Below the pieces are notes generated by a model. It did no database searches. It was not told where the DNA came from and worked only from the letters and a program-made list of their open reading frames with translations. Shown here one piece after another: positions 48,693-57,700 of a DNA stretch of 64,000 nucleotides. The stretch's first letter is position 1, and every line of letters begins with the position of its first letter. Both the position numbers and the translations under genes were made by a program. This DNA is from Saprospiraceae bacterium (lineage in GTDB: Bacteria > Bacteroidota > Bacteroidia > Chitinophagales > Saprospiraceae): assembly GCA_016720635.1 (NCBI GenBank), contig JADKKF010000002.1, positions 276,001-340,000 of the forward strand, written 5' to 3'.

Positions 48693-49073
48693 CTATTTGT
48701 CGAAGCGAATTTCTTGTATTATGGTCTTGTTTGGATGATTTTTTATAAAAATATACACGCGATAGGAACCGGAAGAGGTTTGAAGATTTGCGATGGTATA
48801 TTTGCTATTACTGTTTTTGGAGGCACCTTGGTGCGCTTCTTTTATGCTCACAGGTTTGTTGTTTTTCAAAAACTGTTGGATTACCTGAATTGCGTCTTGT
48901 TTGCTATATATTTCTTGAGAATTGTTGATGCAAACTTCGACCGACTCTTCGAAGTATTTACCTAGATTTTCCGCATTTCCAGACATGATGGCATTGAAAA
49001 TATCGGGATTACCAGCAATAGAAAGTGTTTTTATCGCTAATAATAGACAAAATGTTATGATGGACTTTTTCAT
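48693..49073 (-). CDS. DUF4783-type exported protein
   Basis: A 126-residue exported protein with a signal peptide (about 1-20). It starts with NPDIFNAIMSGNAENLGKYFEESVEVCI and contains YSKQDAIQVIQQFLKNN, then GSYRVYIFIK. This is the pattern of the DUF4783 family, an NTF2-like fold widespread in Bacteroidota. Function unknown. It is not overlapped by any other gene and has its own leader. Confidence 0.8.
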   Translation of the reverse strand: MKKSIITFCLLLAIKTLSIAGNPDIFNAIMSGNAENLGKYFEESVEVCINNSQEIYSKQDAIQVIQQFLKNNKPVSIKEAHQGASKNSNSKYTIANLQTSSGSYRVYIFIKNHPNKTIIQEIRFDK

Positions 49074-49281
49074 TATATGCTTTTTGATTAAAAACGTATT
49101 CCTTTTCCAAATAATTTCGAAATTTAGTTAATTAATTACTAATGTTGGTGCAATTCTATATTTTTTTCACAAAATCGGAAACAAAACGGCATCAAAAGTT
49201 TTTTTATATGGCTAGAATTCAGCAAAAAATCAAAAACAAAAATTGACATTTTCCGTTTAACCCTTAATAAACTGAGCAAAT

Positions 49282-49629
49282 ATGACAACAACAGATACAC
49301 AGACGCCTATCGTATTGACAGCAGGAGCTTTAGAGCAGCTGCACCTCATCAAAAAGGATCAAAACATTCCAGATGATTTTGGACTTCGAGTGGGTGTGAA
49401 AGGGGGTGGATGTTCTGGATTTAGCTATATCCTTGGTTTTGACAAACCGCAAGAAAACGATCAATTTTATGAAATTGATGGATTGAAAGTAATGATGCAA
49501 AAGTCTCACAGCATCTATCTTTTGGGTATGGAAATTGATTTTATCAATGGCTTAGAAAATCGCGGATTTATTTTTAATAATCCAAATGCCAAATCTACTT
49601 GTGGGTGTGGCACCTCGTTTAACGCTTAA
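49282..49629 (+). CDS. Iron-sulfur cluster A-type carrier (IscA/SufA/ErpA-like)
   Basis: A 115-residue A-type carrier with the three conserved cysteines C44 (GGGCSGFSY) and C107/C109 (STCGCG). It carries or transfers Fe-S clusters during protein maturation. Which of IscA, SufA or ErpA it corresponds to cannot be told, as no suf or isc genes are adjacent. Its last 11 bp overlap the convergent flippase gene. Confidence 0.92.
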   Translation: MTTTDTQTPIVLTAGALEQLHLIKKDQNIPDDFGLRVGVKGGGCSGFSYILGFDKPQENDQFYEIDGLKVMMQKSHSIYLLGMEIDFINGLENRGFIFNNPNAKSTCGCGTSFNA

Positions 49630-51115
49630 AACGAGACAAAACTTGGCTTTTTAAGGCTAAAATGGTTTCTTTTTCAAGAAAATAAATAAATAAACCATAT
49701 AGAATAAAGAGGAATATTGGAATCAAGATAAATTCTTGCCCTATATACTTATTTATTAAAACTAAAAAAATACTCAGGGTGAAAATGCCATTTATCTTTC
49801 GCCAATTGTACGGGATTTTTATATATTTTTTCCCAGCATAATATACCAAAACACACATCAAAAAATAACAAATCAAAGTGGTCCACGCAGCTGCTATATA
49901 CCCATAATACGGGATAAATAGGACATTAAGGACGATTGTAGTTATAGCTCCGAAAAGTGAAAAATATATACCTAAACGGGTATTATCTGTCGTTCGATAC
50001 CAAATACTCAGATTGTAATATAGCCCATTGAACACATTGGCCAACGTGACAATTGGGACGATGATCAGACCAGAATCATAAGAACTGTTGAATACAAGAG
50101 ACTTGAGTTGTGGCGTAAATAGAACGGTAAAAAGGAATCCCGTGCAAGCAAAAATAGTAAAATAAAGTGTTGCCCTAGCATAAAGCGCTGGAGCATTTGC
50201 TTCGTTTCTGGTTTTTAGAAAAAAGGGTTCGGCACCTAGGCGATACGCCATGGTAAAAAGATTTATAAATATGGTCAAACGGTAGCAAGAGCCGTATATA
50301 GCCGTCATCTCTTGATTTTCACTCATAGTACCTGGCAATAATTTTACCATGAAAAGACGGTCAAACATCTCATTGATGATATAAGAAAAACTGACAATGA
50401 CCAATGGCCAAGAGTACGACCACATTTTTTTAAGCAATTCATAGTCAATTTCCCATTCGATTTTGGGGAGCTTTTTTAAGGCAAGGAGCAAAACAACCAA
50501 ACTACCGATGATATTGGCTATCAAAACATAGAGAATTCCATGCTTGGGTGAGTAAATCGTATGTATCAATGTGCTCATCAAGCCTTCTGGCAAGGATTGG
50601 ATGTATTTGGGCAAAATCCAAAGAAAGAGTACATTGAAGAATATGAGTAAAAAAATATTCAGAATCTTTAAGACAGAATAGAGTTTCGCCTTGCCGTGCA
50701 GTCGTAGATACGCAAAGGGTATTTCGGACAAAGTATCCAATGCGATGATGATTAGTGCCAACCACAAGACCTCGGGCCTCGATTCCAGGCCATAAAAGGA
50801 TCCAAACCAAGGGATCAACATAAAAAACAACAATGAAAAGAGAATCGTCGATAGCGAAATCGAGCTGATCGAAGAGTTAAGCACTTTTTGATCTATATAT
50901 TCCTTATCAGTAGCGTATCTGAAGTAGGCGGCTTCCATTCGATAGGTAAATAATACCAAACAAAATCCGATGAGCGCATAGGTACTGACCAAAATTCCAA
51001 CATCCGCTTTGCTAAATACATCCGTATGCAATCTATTGAGCAAAAAATAAATCATCCTGCCCAAGACGGTGCTTAGGCCATAAATCAATGTTTCGCTCCA
51101 TAATTTCTTGAGCAT
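49619..51115 (-). CDS. Lipopolysaccharide/oligosaccharide flippase (Wzx/MVF-like)
   Basis: This 498-residue membrane protein has about 14 hydrophobic helices. It starts LIYGLSTVLGRMIYFLLNRLHTDVFSKADVG, typical of polysaccharide biosynthesis (RfbX/Wzx-type) flippases of the MATE/MVF superfamily. Such proteins flip lipid-linked glycans across the inner membrane. It may act with the glycosyltransferase at 14.4-15.1 kb in envelope glycan making, but that is only inference. It is not in a gene cluster for polysaccharide synthesis, which suggests a core cell-envelope role. Confidence 0.85.
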   Translation of the reverse strand: MLKKLWSETLIYGLSTVLGRMIYFLLNRLHTDVFSKADVGILVSTYALIGFCLVLFTYRMEAAYFRYATDKEYIDQKVLNSSISSISLSTILFSLLFFMLIPWFGSFYGLESRPEVLWLALIIIALDTLSEIPFAYLRLHGKAKLYSVLKILNIFLLIFFNVLFLWILPKYIQSLPEGLMSTLIHTIYSPKHGILYVLIANIIGSLVVLLLALKKLPKIEWEIDYELLKKMWSYSWPLVIVSFSYIINEMFDRLFMVKLLPGTMSENQEMTAIYGSCYRLTIFINLFTMAYRLGAEPFFLKTRNEANAPALYARATLYFTIFACTGFLFTVLFTPQLKSLVFNSSYDSGLIIVPIVTLANVFNGLYYNLSIWYRTTDNTRLGIYFSLFGAITTIVLNVLFIPYYGYIAAAWTTLICYFLMCVLVYYAGKKYIKIPYNWRKINGIFTLSIFLVLINKYIGQEFILIPIFLFILYGLFIYFLEKETILALKSQVLSRFKR

Positions 51116-51334
51116 AATAGAAAATACTATTTACAAATAGCGATATAATTGAAAACAAAAGTAATGGAATAATAAGAGAACCAACCCATCCATGAATTTA
51201 ATCTTGTCGAAAACCTTGAAATATTGGATATGGTCGAATCAAAAAATTGTAGTAACTTTAAGAATGAGCAATGGATAAAAAGCTGTTGCAACTAGGCTAT
51301 TTTTAACTCACAGAATCTTCAGTCAATTTAATTT

Positions 51335-51442
51335 ATGGTATCACAGCATTATAGAAACTATGATTATGGGCAATATCCATGCTTTATCCCTATAACCAAT
51401 CACGCCATTCAAACGGTACACAAATTTTATATCTGGGAATGA
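51335..51442 (+). pseudogene. X1: truncated 3' copy of unknown gene X
   Basis: Thirty-five codons, from an ATG directly after an in-frame TAA to a TGA at 51440-51442. The product tail reads QHYRNYDYGQYPCFIPITNH, ending in KFYIWE. It is nearly identical to the C-terminal 33 codons of X2 (ending at 52122). The base differences between the two are mainly silent in this frame (TAT/TAC, GGG/GGT, GTA/GTT), with one I/L change. This shows the frame is or was under protein-level selection. The stop overlaps the start of L1 (ATGA). The 5' part of X is missing here. Confidence 0.5.
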
Positions 51443-51882
51443 AATCCAATAGATTTATTTTTTTTATTGCTCTTGTAGTCCATGCGTGTACCGCAGAGAT
51501 GCATTATACTTTGATAAACTATAACAATGGAGAGTTTAAATATGCTCCAATGTTACAGGGCGATGAGGAACACCATATATTTATAACTGGAAAGAAAAGC
51601 AATCTGAAAGATACTTATAAATTAGAAAAATTTTGCTTGTATTATACGGATAGGTATAAGATAGAATTAAAAGAAAGGCATTCTATAACTTTGTGGCTGA
51701 TGTCCAAAGAGTATTTTTCTATGGACCAGATTCATGATGAAAATTTTATAGCGGCTTTAACAGTAAGATGTTCTAATAGCAATATGATAATTTCCAGAAT
51801 TTCAATCTTTAAGAATGAAAATAAAGATTACCCAATAGACTATCCGCCAAAAAACGATCACGATGCAATGCCCTGCCAATGA
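51439..51882 (+). CDS. L1: small lipoprotein of the X-L array
   Basis: A 147-residue protein starting MKSNRFIFFIALVVHACTAEM. It has a lipoprotein-type signal with cysteine 17, although histidine two residues before the cysteine is unusual and may impair processing. It is closely related to L2, sharing MHYTLINYNNGEFKYAPM, LKDTYKLEKFCLYY and LMSKEYFSMDQIH. I do not recognise a family. An ATG further upstream (51379) is open in frame, but that stretch codes for X1 in another frame, so I start at 51439. Start and stop each overlap X genes by 4 nt (ATGA). Confidence 0.7.
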   Translation: MKSNRFIFFIALVVHACTAEMHYTLINYNNGEFKYAPMLQGDEEHHIFITGKKSNLKDTYKLEKFCLYYTDRYKIELKERHSITLWLMSKEYFSMDQIHDENFIAALTVRCSNSNMIISRISIFKNENKDYPIDYPPKNDHDAMPCQ

Positions 51883-52122
51883 TGAAGCGACAGAGGAAGA
51901 ATGTAGTTTTAACGTTTTTATTTTCAAAAAGTGGTATATTTCAGGGTAAAAGTTAATTTTGGAGTAGGGATGAGTGATGGAGCAAAATGGTGGTTTTCTG
52001 GCGCAGTCGAGCAATGGGTTTTGCAACATTATAGAAACTACGATTATGGTCAATATCCATGCTTTATCCCTTTAACCAATCACGCCATTCAAACGGTTCA
52101 CAAATTTTATATCTGGGAATGA
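51879..52122 (+). CDS. X2: small unknown protein between L1 and L2 (apparent frameshift)
   Basis: An ATG at 51879 overlaps the L1 stop (ATGA) and opens a frame MMKRQRKNVVLTFLFSK that ends early. The adjacent frame continues with VVYFRVKVNFGVGMSDGAKW and runs to the TGA at 52122, which overlaps the L2 start. Removing one A from the AAAAA at 51926-51930 joins both into one protein of 80 residues. Its C-terminus is the same as in X1. No family was recognised. The aromatic-rich tail (WW, HYRNYDYGQYP, FYIWE) might belong to a small enzyme or a toxin tip, but nothing shows this directly. Confidence 0.5.
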
Positions 52123-52561
52123 AATCCAATAGATTTATTTTAATTATTGCTCTTGTAGTCAGTGGGTGTACCGCAGAGATGCATTATACTTTGATCAACT
52201 ATAACAATGGAGAGTTTAAATATGCACCAATGATAGAAAGCAATCAAGATTATCATATTTATATCACTGGACGGAAAAATGATCTAAAGGATACCTACAA
52301 ACTGGAAAAATTTTGTTTGTATTATGCTCAAAAATATGGAATAAAATTAACCGAAAGGGATTCTAGAACCATGTGGTTAATGTCCAAAGAATACTTTTCA
52401 ATGGATCAAATTCATGAAGACAATTTTATCGCAAGAGTTACGATCAAGTGTATTAATAATAATTTACAGATTTCTAAAATAGCTCTTCTCAAGGGTCAAA
52501 ATAGAATTATCCTGTGCTTTACCCCCCTCAAACGAATCACGAAGTGGTGCCGTGTCGATGA
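52119..52561 (+). CDS. L2: small lipoprotein of the X-L array (apparent frameshift)
   Basis: A paralogue of L1 with a canonical lipobox (LVVSGC, cysteine 17). The similarity to L1 ends near codon 128 in this frame, but continues one base off. Inserting one base near 52505 gives YPVLYPPQTNHEVVPCR and a TGA at 52559-52561, matching YPIDYPPKNDHDAMPCQ of L1. Without correction the frame reads on to 52793 through the GC-rich element, giving a low-complexity basic tail that I consider spurious. It is the fourth member of the array. Confidence 0.65.
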
Positions 52562-52617
52562 TAAAGGGACAAAGGAGGTATCTTCCCATCCCTTCCATCA
52601 ACCCACAGAACCCTTAA
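52558..52617 (+). pseudogene. X3: truncated 5' copy of gene X
   Basis: An ATG overlapping the corrected L2 stop (ATGA) starts MIKGQRRYLPIPS, which resembles MMKRQRKNV at the start of X2. It stops after 19 codons, just before the GC-rich element. It looks like the 5' end of a third X gene cut off by later rearrangement. Confidence 0.35.
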
Positions 52618-52649
52618 AACCATCTCTCCTCAAGCCCCACACCCCCCGC

Positions 52650-52747
52650 CCATGCGTCAGCGATCGTAGCCGTCTCGTCGATGACGAGAGTCCGCAGGAC
52701 CACAGCGGCGCAGAGCGCGGCCCTCGACTCGTCGAGGGAGACGCCAT
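52650..52747. repeat. GC-rich structured element, copy 2 (degenerate)
   Basis: A sharp GC-rich island in AT-rich surroundings. It contains perfect hairpins CTCGTC-GAT-GACGAG (near 52674-52688) and CCCTCGAC-TC-GTCGAGGG (near 52720-52738). Its ends ATGCGTC and GACGCCAT can pair. On the minus strand it reads GGCGTC...CGGCTACGATCGCTGACGC, related in layout to the elements at 8.6 and 58.4 kb. It ends the X-L array. Confidence 0.5.
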
Positions 52748-52802
52748 CAAAATTCATTTTAATAGAAAGATATTCCGTAAATTTGTGGATTAAAGGATTG
52801 AT

Positions 52803-53675
52803 ATGAAGAAAATTGTATTGTTATTTTGTTGTTTTTCGATGTTTCATATTTCGATGTCGGGGCAAATAAAATTTGGTCTTAGGGCGGGTATGAATATGTC
52901 AAAACTGCTGATACCGATTGAAAAAAGTAGCACGGGAGACAAATTGAATTCCAATGAATTTGTAACTGGGGGCGTGCACGTAGGCATCCTTTTTAAGTAT
53001 GAGTTGATGGAAAATTTGTCTGTGAATAGTGAGCTATTATATACGCAGAAGGGCACTAGGAGGACATTCGAGGGAGATGGCTTTTATATCGTCAATCCAA
53101 AGATTGCGAATCCATTGATTATAAAAGGGGATAAAAAAAGCTTCGTTACCATCAGTAACTCTTATCTGGAAGTGCCGCTCACGATCAACTATAAGCTAGG
53201 GCCTGTGGAGCTGGGAGCGGGGTTCTATTCAGGTATTTTGTTAAGTTCGAAAGGATCTGGTGAAATCAATATTATAGGCAAAAATCCAGTTTCGGATCGA
53301 CTTTTGGTGCTTCTCAACCATAATTATCTTCGCGATAAAACGGTGGGGGCGAGTGAATACTCAAATATCAAGAAAAACAAGGTGAACGTGGCTGGCTCGA
53401 TTATTGACTACCCATATGAGCAAACTGCTTACCACGATTTTGATCAAAAAGATGGGAATTGGTATTCAGCGCTTGATTTTGGTTTTGTGGGCAGTTTGTA
53501 CTATTATTTCAACAAGAACTTTTTTGCTGGTGCGCGCGTTAACTACGGCCTGAAAAGCATAGCGAAAGACCAATATTTACTCTCTGACGCGTATTTGGAT
53601 GGCACCAAGCCTCAAAAACTGGACGGAGGAGTCAAAAACTACAATTACCAATTCACGATTGGATTTACTTTCTAG
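52803..53675 (+). CDS. Outer-membrane beta-barrel protein, PorT-like
   Basis: A 290-residue exported protein with a signal peptide (about 1-20), then QIKFGLRAGMNMSKL, and repeated amphipathic strands (VTGGVHVGILFKYEL, SVNSELLYTQKG, SYLEVPLTINYK). The end (YNYQFTIGFTF) has the terminal aromatic residue used for barrel insertion. This is the PorT/outer-membrane beta-barrel family common in Bacteroidota. The original PorT belongs to T9SS, but most relatives have no known role. Its last 11 bp overlap lpxD on the other strand. Confidence 0.8.
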   Translation: MKKIVLLFCCFSMFHISMSGQIKFGLRAGMNMSKLLIPIEKSSTGDKLNSNEFVTGGVHVGILFKYELMENLSVNSELLYTQKGTRRTFEGDGFYIVNPKIANPLIIKGDKKSFVTISNSYLEVPLTINYKLGPVELGAGFYSGILLSSKGSGEINIIGKNPVSDRLLVLLNHNYLRDKTVGASEYSNIKKNKVNVAGSIIDYPYEQTAYHDFDQKDGNWYSALDFGFVGSLYYYFNKNFFAGARVNYGLKSIAKDQYLLSDAYLDGTKPQKLDGGVKNYNYQFTIGFTF

Positions 53676-54693
53676 TATCTGCCTCTAGTTTTTCCAATCG
53701 CTTCAAGAGTTCTGGAAGCTTTTTGAAAATAGAAAACGATCTCAAGAATGCCGTATAATCTAGGGCTGGTGAGCCGTACCATTTGGTTTTGGTTTCTTTT
53801 ATGGAGGCATTCACCCCCGACTGCGCTTGGATCATGGTACCATCAGCTATTTGGATATGACCGACGATGCCTACTTGGCCCCCAATGAGGCAATCTTTGC
53901 CGATTTTGGAGCTACCAGCTACGCCTGCTTGGGCAGCAATGACTGTATTTTCGTTTATTTCGACATTGTGGGCTATTTGGATGAGATTGTCTAGTTTGAC
54001 GCCTTTTCGTATGAAAGTAGAGCCCATGGTGGCTCGATCGATTACCGTATTTGCCCCGATTTCGACATTGTCTTCTATGATCACATTGCCGATTTGATTG
54101 ATCTTGATATACTCGCCCTGTTCATTCTTTGTAAATCCAAAACCATCGCTCCCGATGACCACATTGGAGTGGATGATGACATTGTCTCCAATGATGCAAT
54201 CGTGGTATATTTTCACGCCAGCGTGGATGATGACATTGCGACCGACTTTTACATTTTCTCCGACGAAAACATGGGGATAGATTCGGGTATTTTCACCGAT
54301 ACTAGCATTTTGGGAAACGCAAGAAAAGGCCTCAATGGTGCACTGGGTCGGGAGTACAGCGTTTTTGTCGATAAATGCAAGGCTAGAAATATGGTGATCG
54401 GTGGTTGGGCTGACATTGAACTGAGAAAGTAAGGTTGCCACAGCTCCATATACGTCTTTGACACGAATCAAGGTAGGCGTATAGGGCTGGCTTGGGACAA
54501 AGTCTTCGGATACGATGATAGCACTGCACTGGGTGTTGTACAAGTATGACTCATACTTAGAGTTTGCTAGAAAACTAATTCCACCAATTTCTCCTTCTTC
54601 AATTTTACATGGTTTCCAAACTTCAACATCGGGATTTCCTTCGCAGGTGCCATTCAATATGATGGCTAAAGACTTGGCGGAAACTTTCATCAA
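53665..54693 (-). CDS. lpxD: UDP-3-O-acylglucosamine N-acyltransferase LpxD
   Basis: A 342-residue LpxD for the third step of lipid A synthesis. The N-terminal uridine-binding domain (about 1-100) is followed by a left-handed beta-helix of hexapeptide repeats (IGENTRIYPHVFVGENVKVG and so on). The conserved catalytic histidine lies in IQIAHNVEI (near 240), and a C-terminal helix ends the protein. ATGs at 54693 and 54690 are both possible starts. Its presence shows a Gram-negative outer membrane with lipid A. Confidence 0.95.
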   Translation of the reverse strand: MMKVSAKSLAIILNGTCEGNPDVEVWKPCKIEEGEIGGISFLANSKYESYLYNTQCSAIIVSEDFVPSQPYTPTLIRVKDVYGAVATLLSQFNVSPTTDHHISSLAFIDKNAVLPTQCTIEAFSCVSQNASIGENTRIYPHVFVGENVKVGRNVIIHAGVKIYHDCIIGDNVIIHSNVVIGSDGFGFTKNEQGEYIKINQIGNVIIEDNVEIGANTVIDRATMGSTFIRKGVKLDNLIQIAHNVEINENTVIAAQAGVAGSSKIGKDCLIGGQVGIVGHIQIADGTMIQAQSGVNASIKETKTKWYGSPALDYTAFLRSFSIFKKLPELLKRLEKLEADTRK

Positions 54694-54768
54694 AAGATAT
54701 CTATTAGTTTAAATTTTTTAGCAAGATAAATTTTTTTTATAAAAATAGAAAATTCAATGGCTGGTATA

Positions 54769-57700
54769 TTACATATTTCTTCGGTATTGACCCCCGACGG
54801 CATAGAGGGAATGGGTTAGATCACCCAATGTTGCGTGTTTTGAAGCGTCCATTAGGGCATCAAAAATATTTTGGTTATTGATGGCTACTTGTTGGAGACC
54901 TTGGAGTTTTTTTAGAGCATTCTCCCTATCGATGGATTGTACTCGGGTCCTTGTATTGATTTGTTGAATTTTTTCAGATTCATTGGCGCGGATGACTTCG
55001 CGTGGAAGTATGGTCGGTGAGCCATCCTTAGAAAGGAAGGTGTTGACCCCGATTATTGGGTATTCGCCATTGTGTTTTAAGGTCTCATAATAGAGACTTT
55101 CTTCTTGGATTTTGGACCGTTGATACATGGTCTCCATAGCCCCCAAAACGCCCCCTCTTTCAGTTATCCGTTCGAACTCGACCAAGACAGCTTCTTCTAC
55201 CAAGTCCGTAAGTTCTTCTATGATGAACGAGCCTTGGAGTGGATTTTCATTTTTGGCCAATCCCAGTTCATGGTTGATGATGAGTTGGATCGCCATGGCC
55301 CTTCTCACTGACTCTTCCGTAGGCGTGGTGATGGCTTCATCGTAGGCGTTGGTGTGAAGAGAGTTGCAATTGTCATATATTGCGTAAAGCGCTTGAAGGG
55401 TCGTCCTAATGTCATTGAAAGAAATTTCTTGCGCGTGCAAGGATCTTCCGCTGGTTTGGATATGGTATTTGAGTTTTTGGGATCGCTCATTGGCTTTGTA
55501 TTTCAGCTTCATGGCTTTTGCCCAAATCCTCCTAGCGACGCGGCCGATGACCGCATATTCTGGATCGACGCCATTGGAGAAGAAAAAGGACAAATTGGGT
55601 GCGAAATCATCGATATTCATCCCCCGCGACATATAATATTCGACGTAAGTAAATCCATTGGCGAGCGTGAAAGCCAACTGGGTGATTGGATTCGCTCCAG
55701 CTTCGGCGATATGGTATCCAGAGATAGAAACCGAGTAAAAATTTCTAATATGATTTTGGATAAAATAATATTGCATATCCCCCATGAGCCTAAGGCTAAA
55801 TTCGGTAGAGAAAATGCATGTATTTTGAGCTTGGTCTTCCTTCAAAATATCGGCCTGAACCGTTCCACGGACAGATTTTACAGCTCCCATCATTAGATCA
55901 TTATAGATATCGGGCTGTAGCACTTCGTCCCCTGTGATTCCCAAGAGCAGAAGCCCGAGTCCATCATTTCCCTCAGGAATGGGTCCATGATATTTTGGCC
56001 GTTCGATGCCCTTTGCATCGTATTTGGCGGACAATTTTTCCTCGACCAAAGATTCTAATTTGTGCGCTTTGATGTATTTTTCGCATTGTTGATCAATCGC
56101 TGCATTCAAGAAAAAAGCACAAATAATGGCTGCAGGGCCATTGATCGTCATCGAGACGGAAGTTTTTGGACTGCACAAGTCGAAACCAGAATACAGTTTT
56201 TTAGCGTCATCCAAGCAGCAGATGCTTACGCCAGAGTTTCCGATCTTACCGAAGATATCGGGTCTGTAATCGGGATCTTCACCATATAGCGTAACCGAAT
56301 CAAAAGCCGTGGACAACCGTATGGCGGGCATATTTAAAGATAAATAATGAAACCTCCGATTCGTGCGCTCGGGACCACCCTCTCCAGCAAACATACGCGT
56401 CGGGTCTTCACCCTCTCTTTTGAATGGGAATACGCCTGCGGTGAAAGGAAATTCTCCCGGAACATTTTCATTGAGCGACCATTTTAAGAGGTCCCCCCAA
56501 TCTCTATATTTTGGCAAGACGACCTTGGGAATACGAGTATTGGACAAGGAGAGCGTATAGGTAGTTTGTGCCAATACTTTGTCTCGCACCTTATACTCGA
56601 AGACATCCTGCTTATATTGTTCATATTTTGTATTCCAATGGGCTAAAATACGCCGAGAATCACCCGTCAAGTCCGACTCCAATTGGTTGTACAATTCTTC
56701 TAGACGCTCGACATCGATATTTACCTTCGCATCTGCCTTCAAGATATTGATGGTATTGCGGATGGCGTACAAGCGCGAAGCCAAACTAGACTGCTGTCCT
56801 ATCCATTGATCAAAAGCGCGGTTATTTTCAGCAATTTCTGCCAAATATCGAATCCTAGCTGGTGGAATGATATAAATCTTTTCGCTCATTTCATTCGAAA
56901 TCTCCAGCGTCGAAGCGAAGTTTGATTGTGTTTTATTATTTAATAAAGAAATGATTTCTGCATAAAGCCTATTGGTACCGGGATCATTGAACTGCGAGGC
57001 GATGGTTCCAAATACTGGGAGGTCCTCCTCCTTCACATCCCATAGGTTGTGGTTTCTTCGATATTGCTTTTTGACATCGCGCAAGGCATCGAGCGCCCCT
57101 TTTTTATCGAATTTATTGATGGCGATGATATCGGCAAAATCGAGCATATCGATTTTCTCCAATTGAGAAGCCGCACCATACTCTGGCGTCATGATATAAA
57201 GGGTGATATCGGAATGGTCCACGATTTCAGTATCAGACTGACCGATACCCGAAGTCTCGAGGATGATAAGGTCAAACTGTGCCAATTTTAATATATCAAG
57301 CGTGGATTGGACGTATTTGGAAAGCGCGAGATTGCTCTGTCTCGTAGCCAATGATCGCATAAATACCCTAGGGCTATTCACACTATTCATCCGAATCCTG
57401 TCGCCTAATAATGCCCCACCAGTTTTTCTTTTCGAAGGATCAACAGAGACCACGGCTATATTTTTATCCTTAAAATCCAAAAGAAATCGGCGCAATATCT
57501 CGTCCACCATGCTGGACTTTCCCGAACCACCCGTACCCGTTATACCGAGGACAGGGACCTTGGATGTGGCGATGATGGGTTGGATTTGTTCGCTGATCGA
57601 AGCATAAGCTTCGGGGCTGTTCTCTGCAAATGAAATGAGATGGCTGATGGCCACGTGCGATGTGCTTCGCAAGTTCTTTAGATCGATATTTTTATCAAAC

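Larger units (their letters stand above)
51342..52570 (+). repeat. Tandem direct duplication, period 680 bp
   Basis: About 545 bp starting at 51342 is repeated from 52022 with a period of exactly 680 bp, measured between the L1 and L2 start codons. Similarity runs from the X tail through the whole lipoprotein and about 20 bp past its stop. The interval between holds the rest of X2. Divergence of the lipoprotein parts shows that the duplication is not recent. Confidence 0.85.

Noticed and set aside
51379..51438. Upstream in-frame start of L1 (MLYPYNQSRHSNGTQ)
   Set aside because: The changes against copy 2 are amino-acid changes in this frame but mostly silent in the X frame, so this stretch codes for X and not for L.
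52562..52793. Basic, proline-rich C-terminal extension of L2 as read without correction
   Set aside because: It arises by reading through the structured element after a one-base frameshift. L1 shows where the protein should end.
53665..53675. Overlap of 11 bp between convergent genes (PorT-like/lpxD), also seen at 49619-49629 (IscA-type/flippase)
   Set aside because: Such short tail overlaps are common in compact genomes. Both genes in each pair are otherwise normal.
54094..54432. Plus-strand frame of 112 codons opposite lpxD
   Set aside because: Its aspartate-rich repeats mirror the hexapeptide repeats of LpxD on the other strand. Shadow frame.
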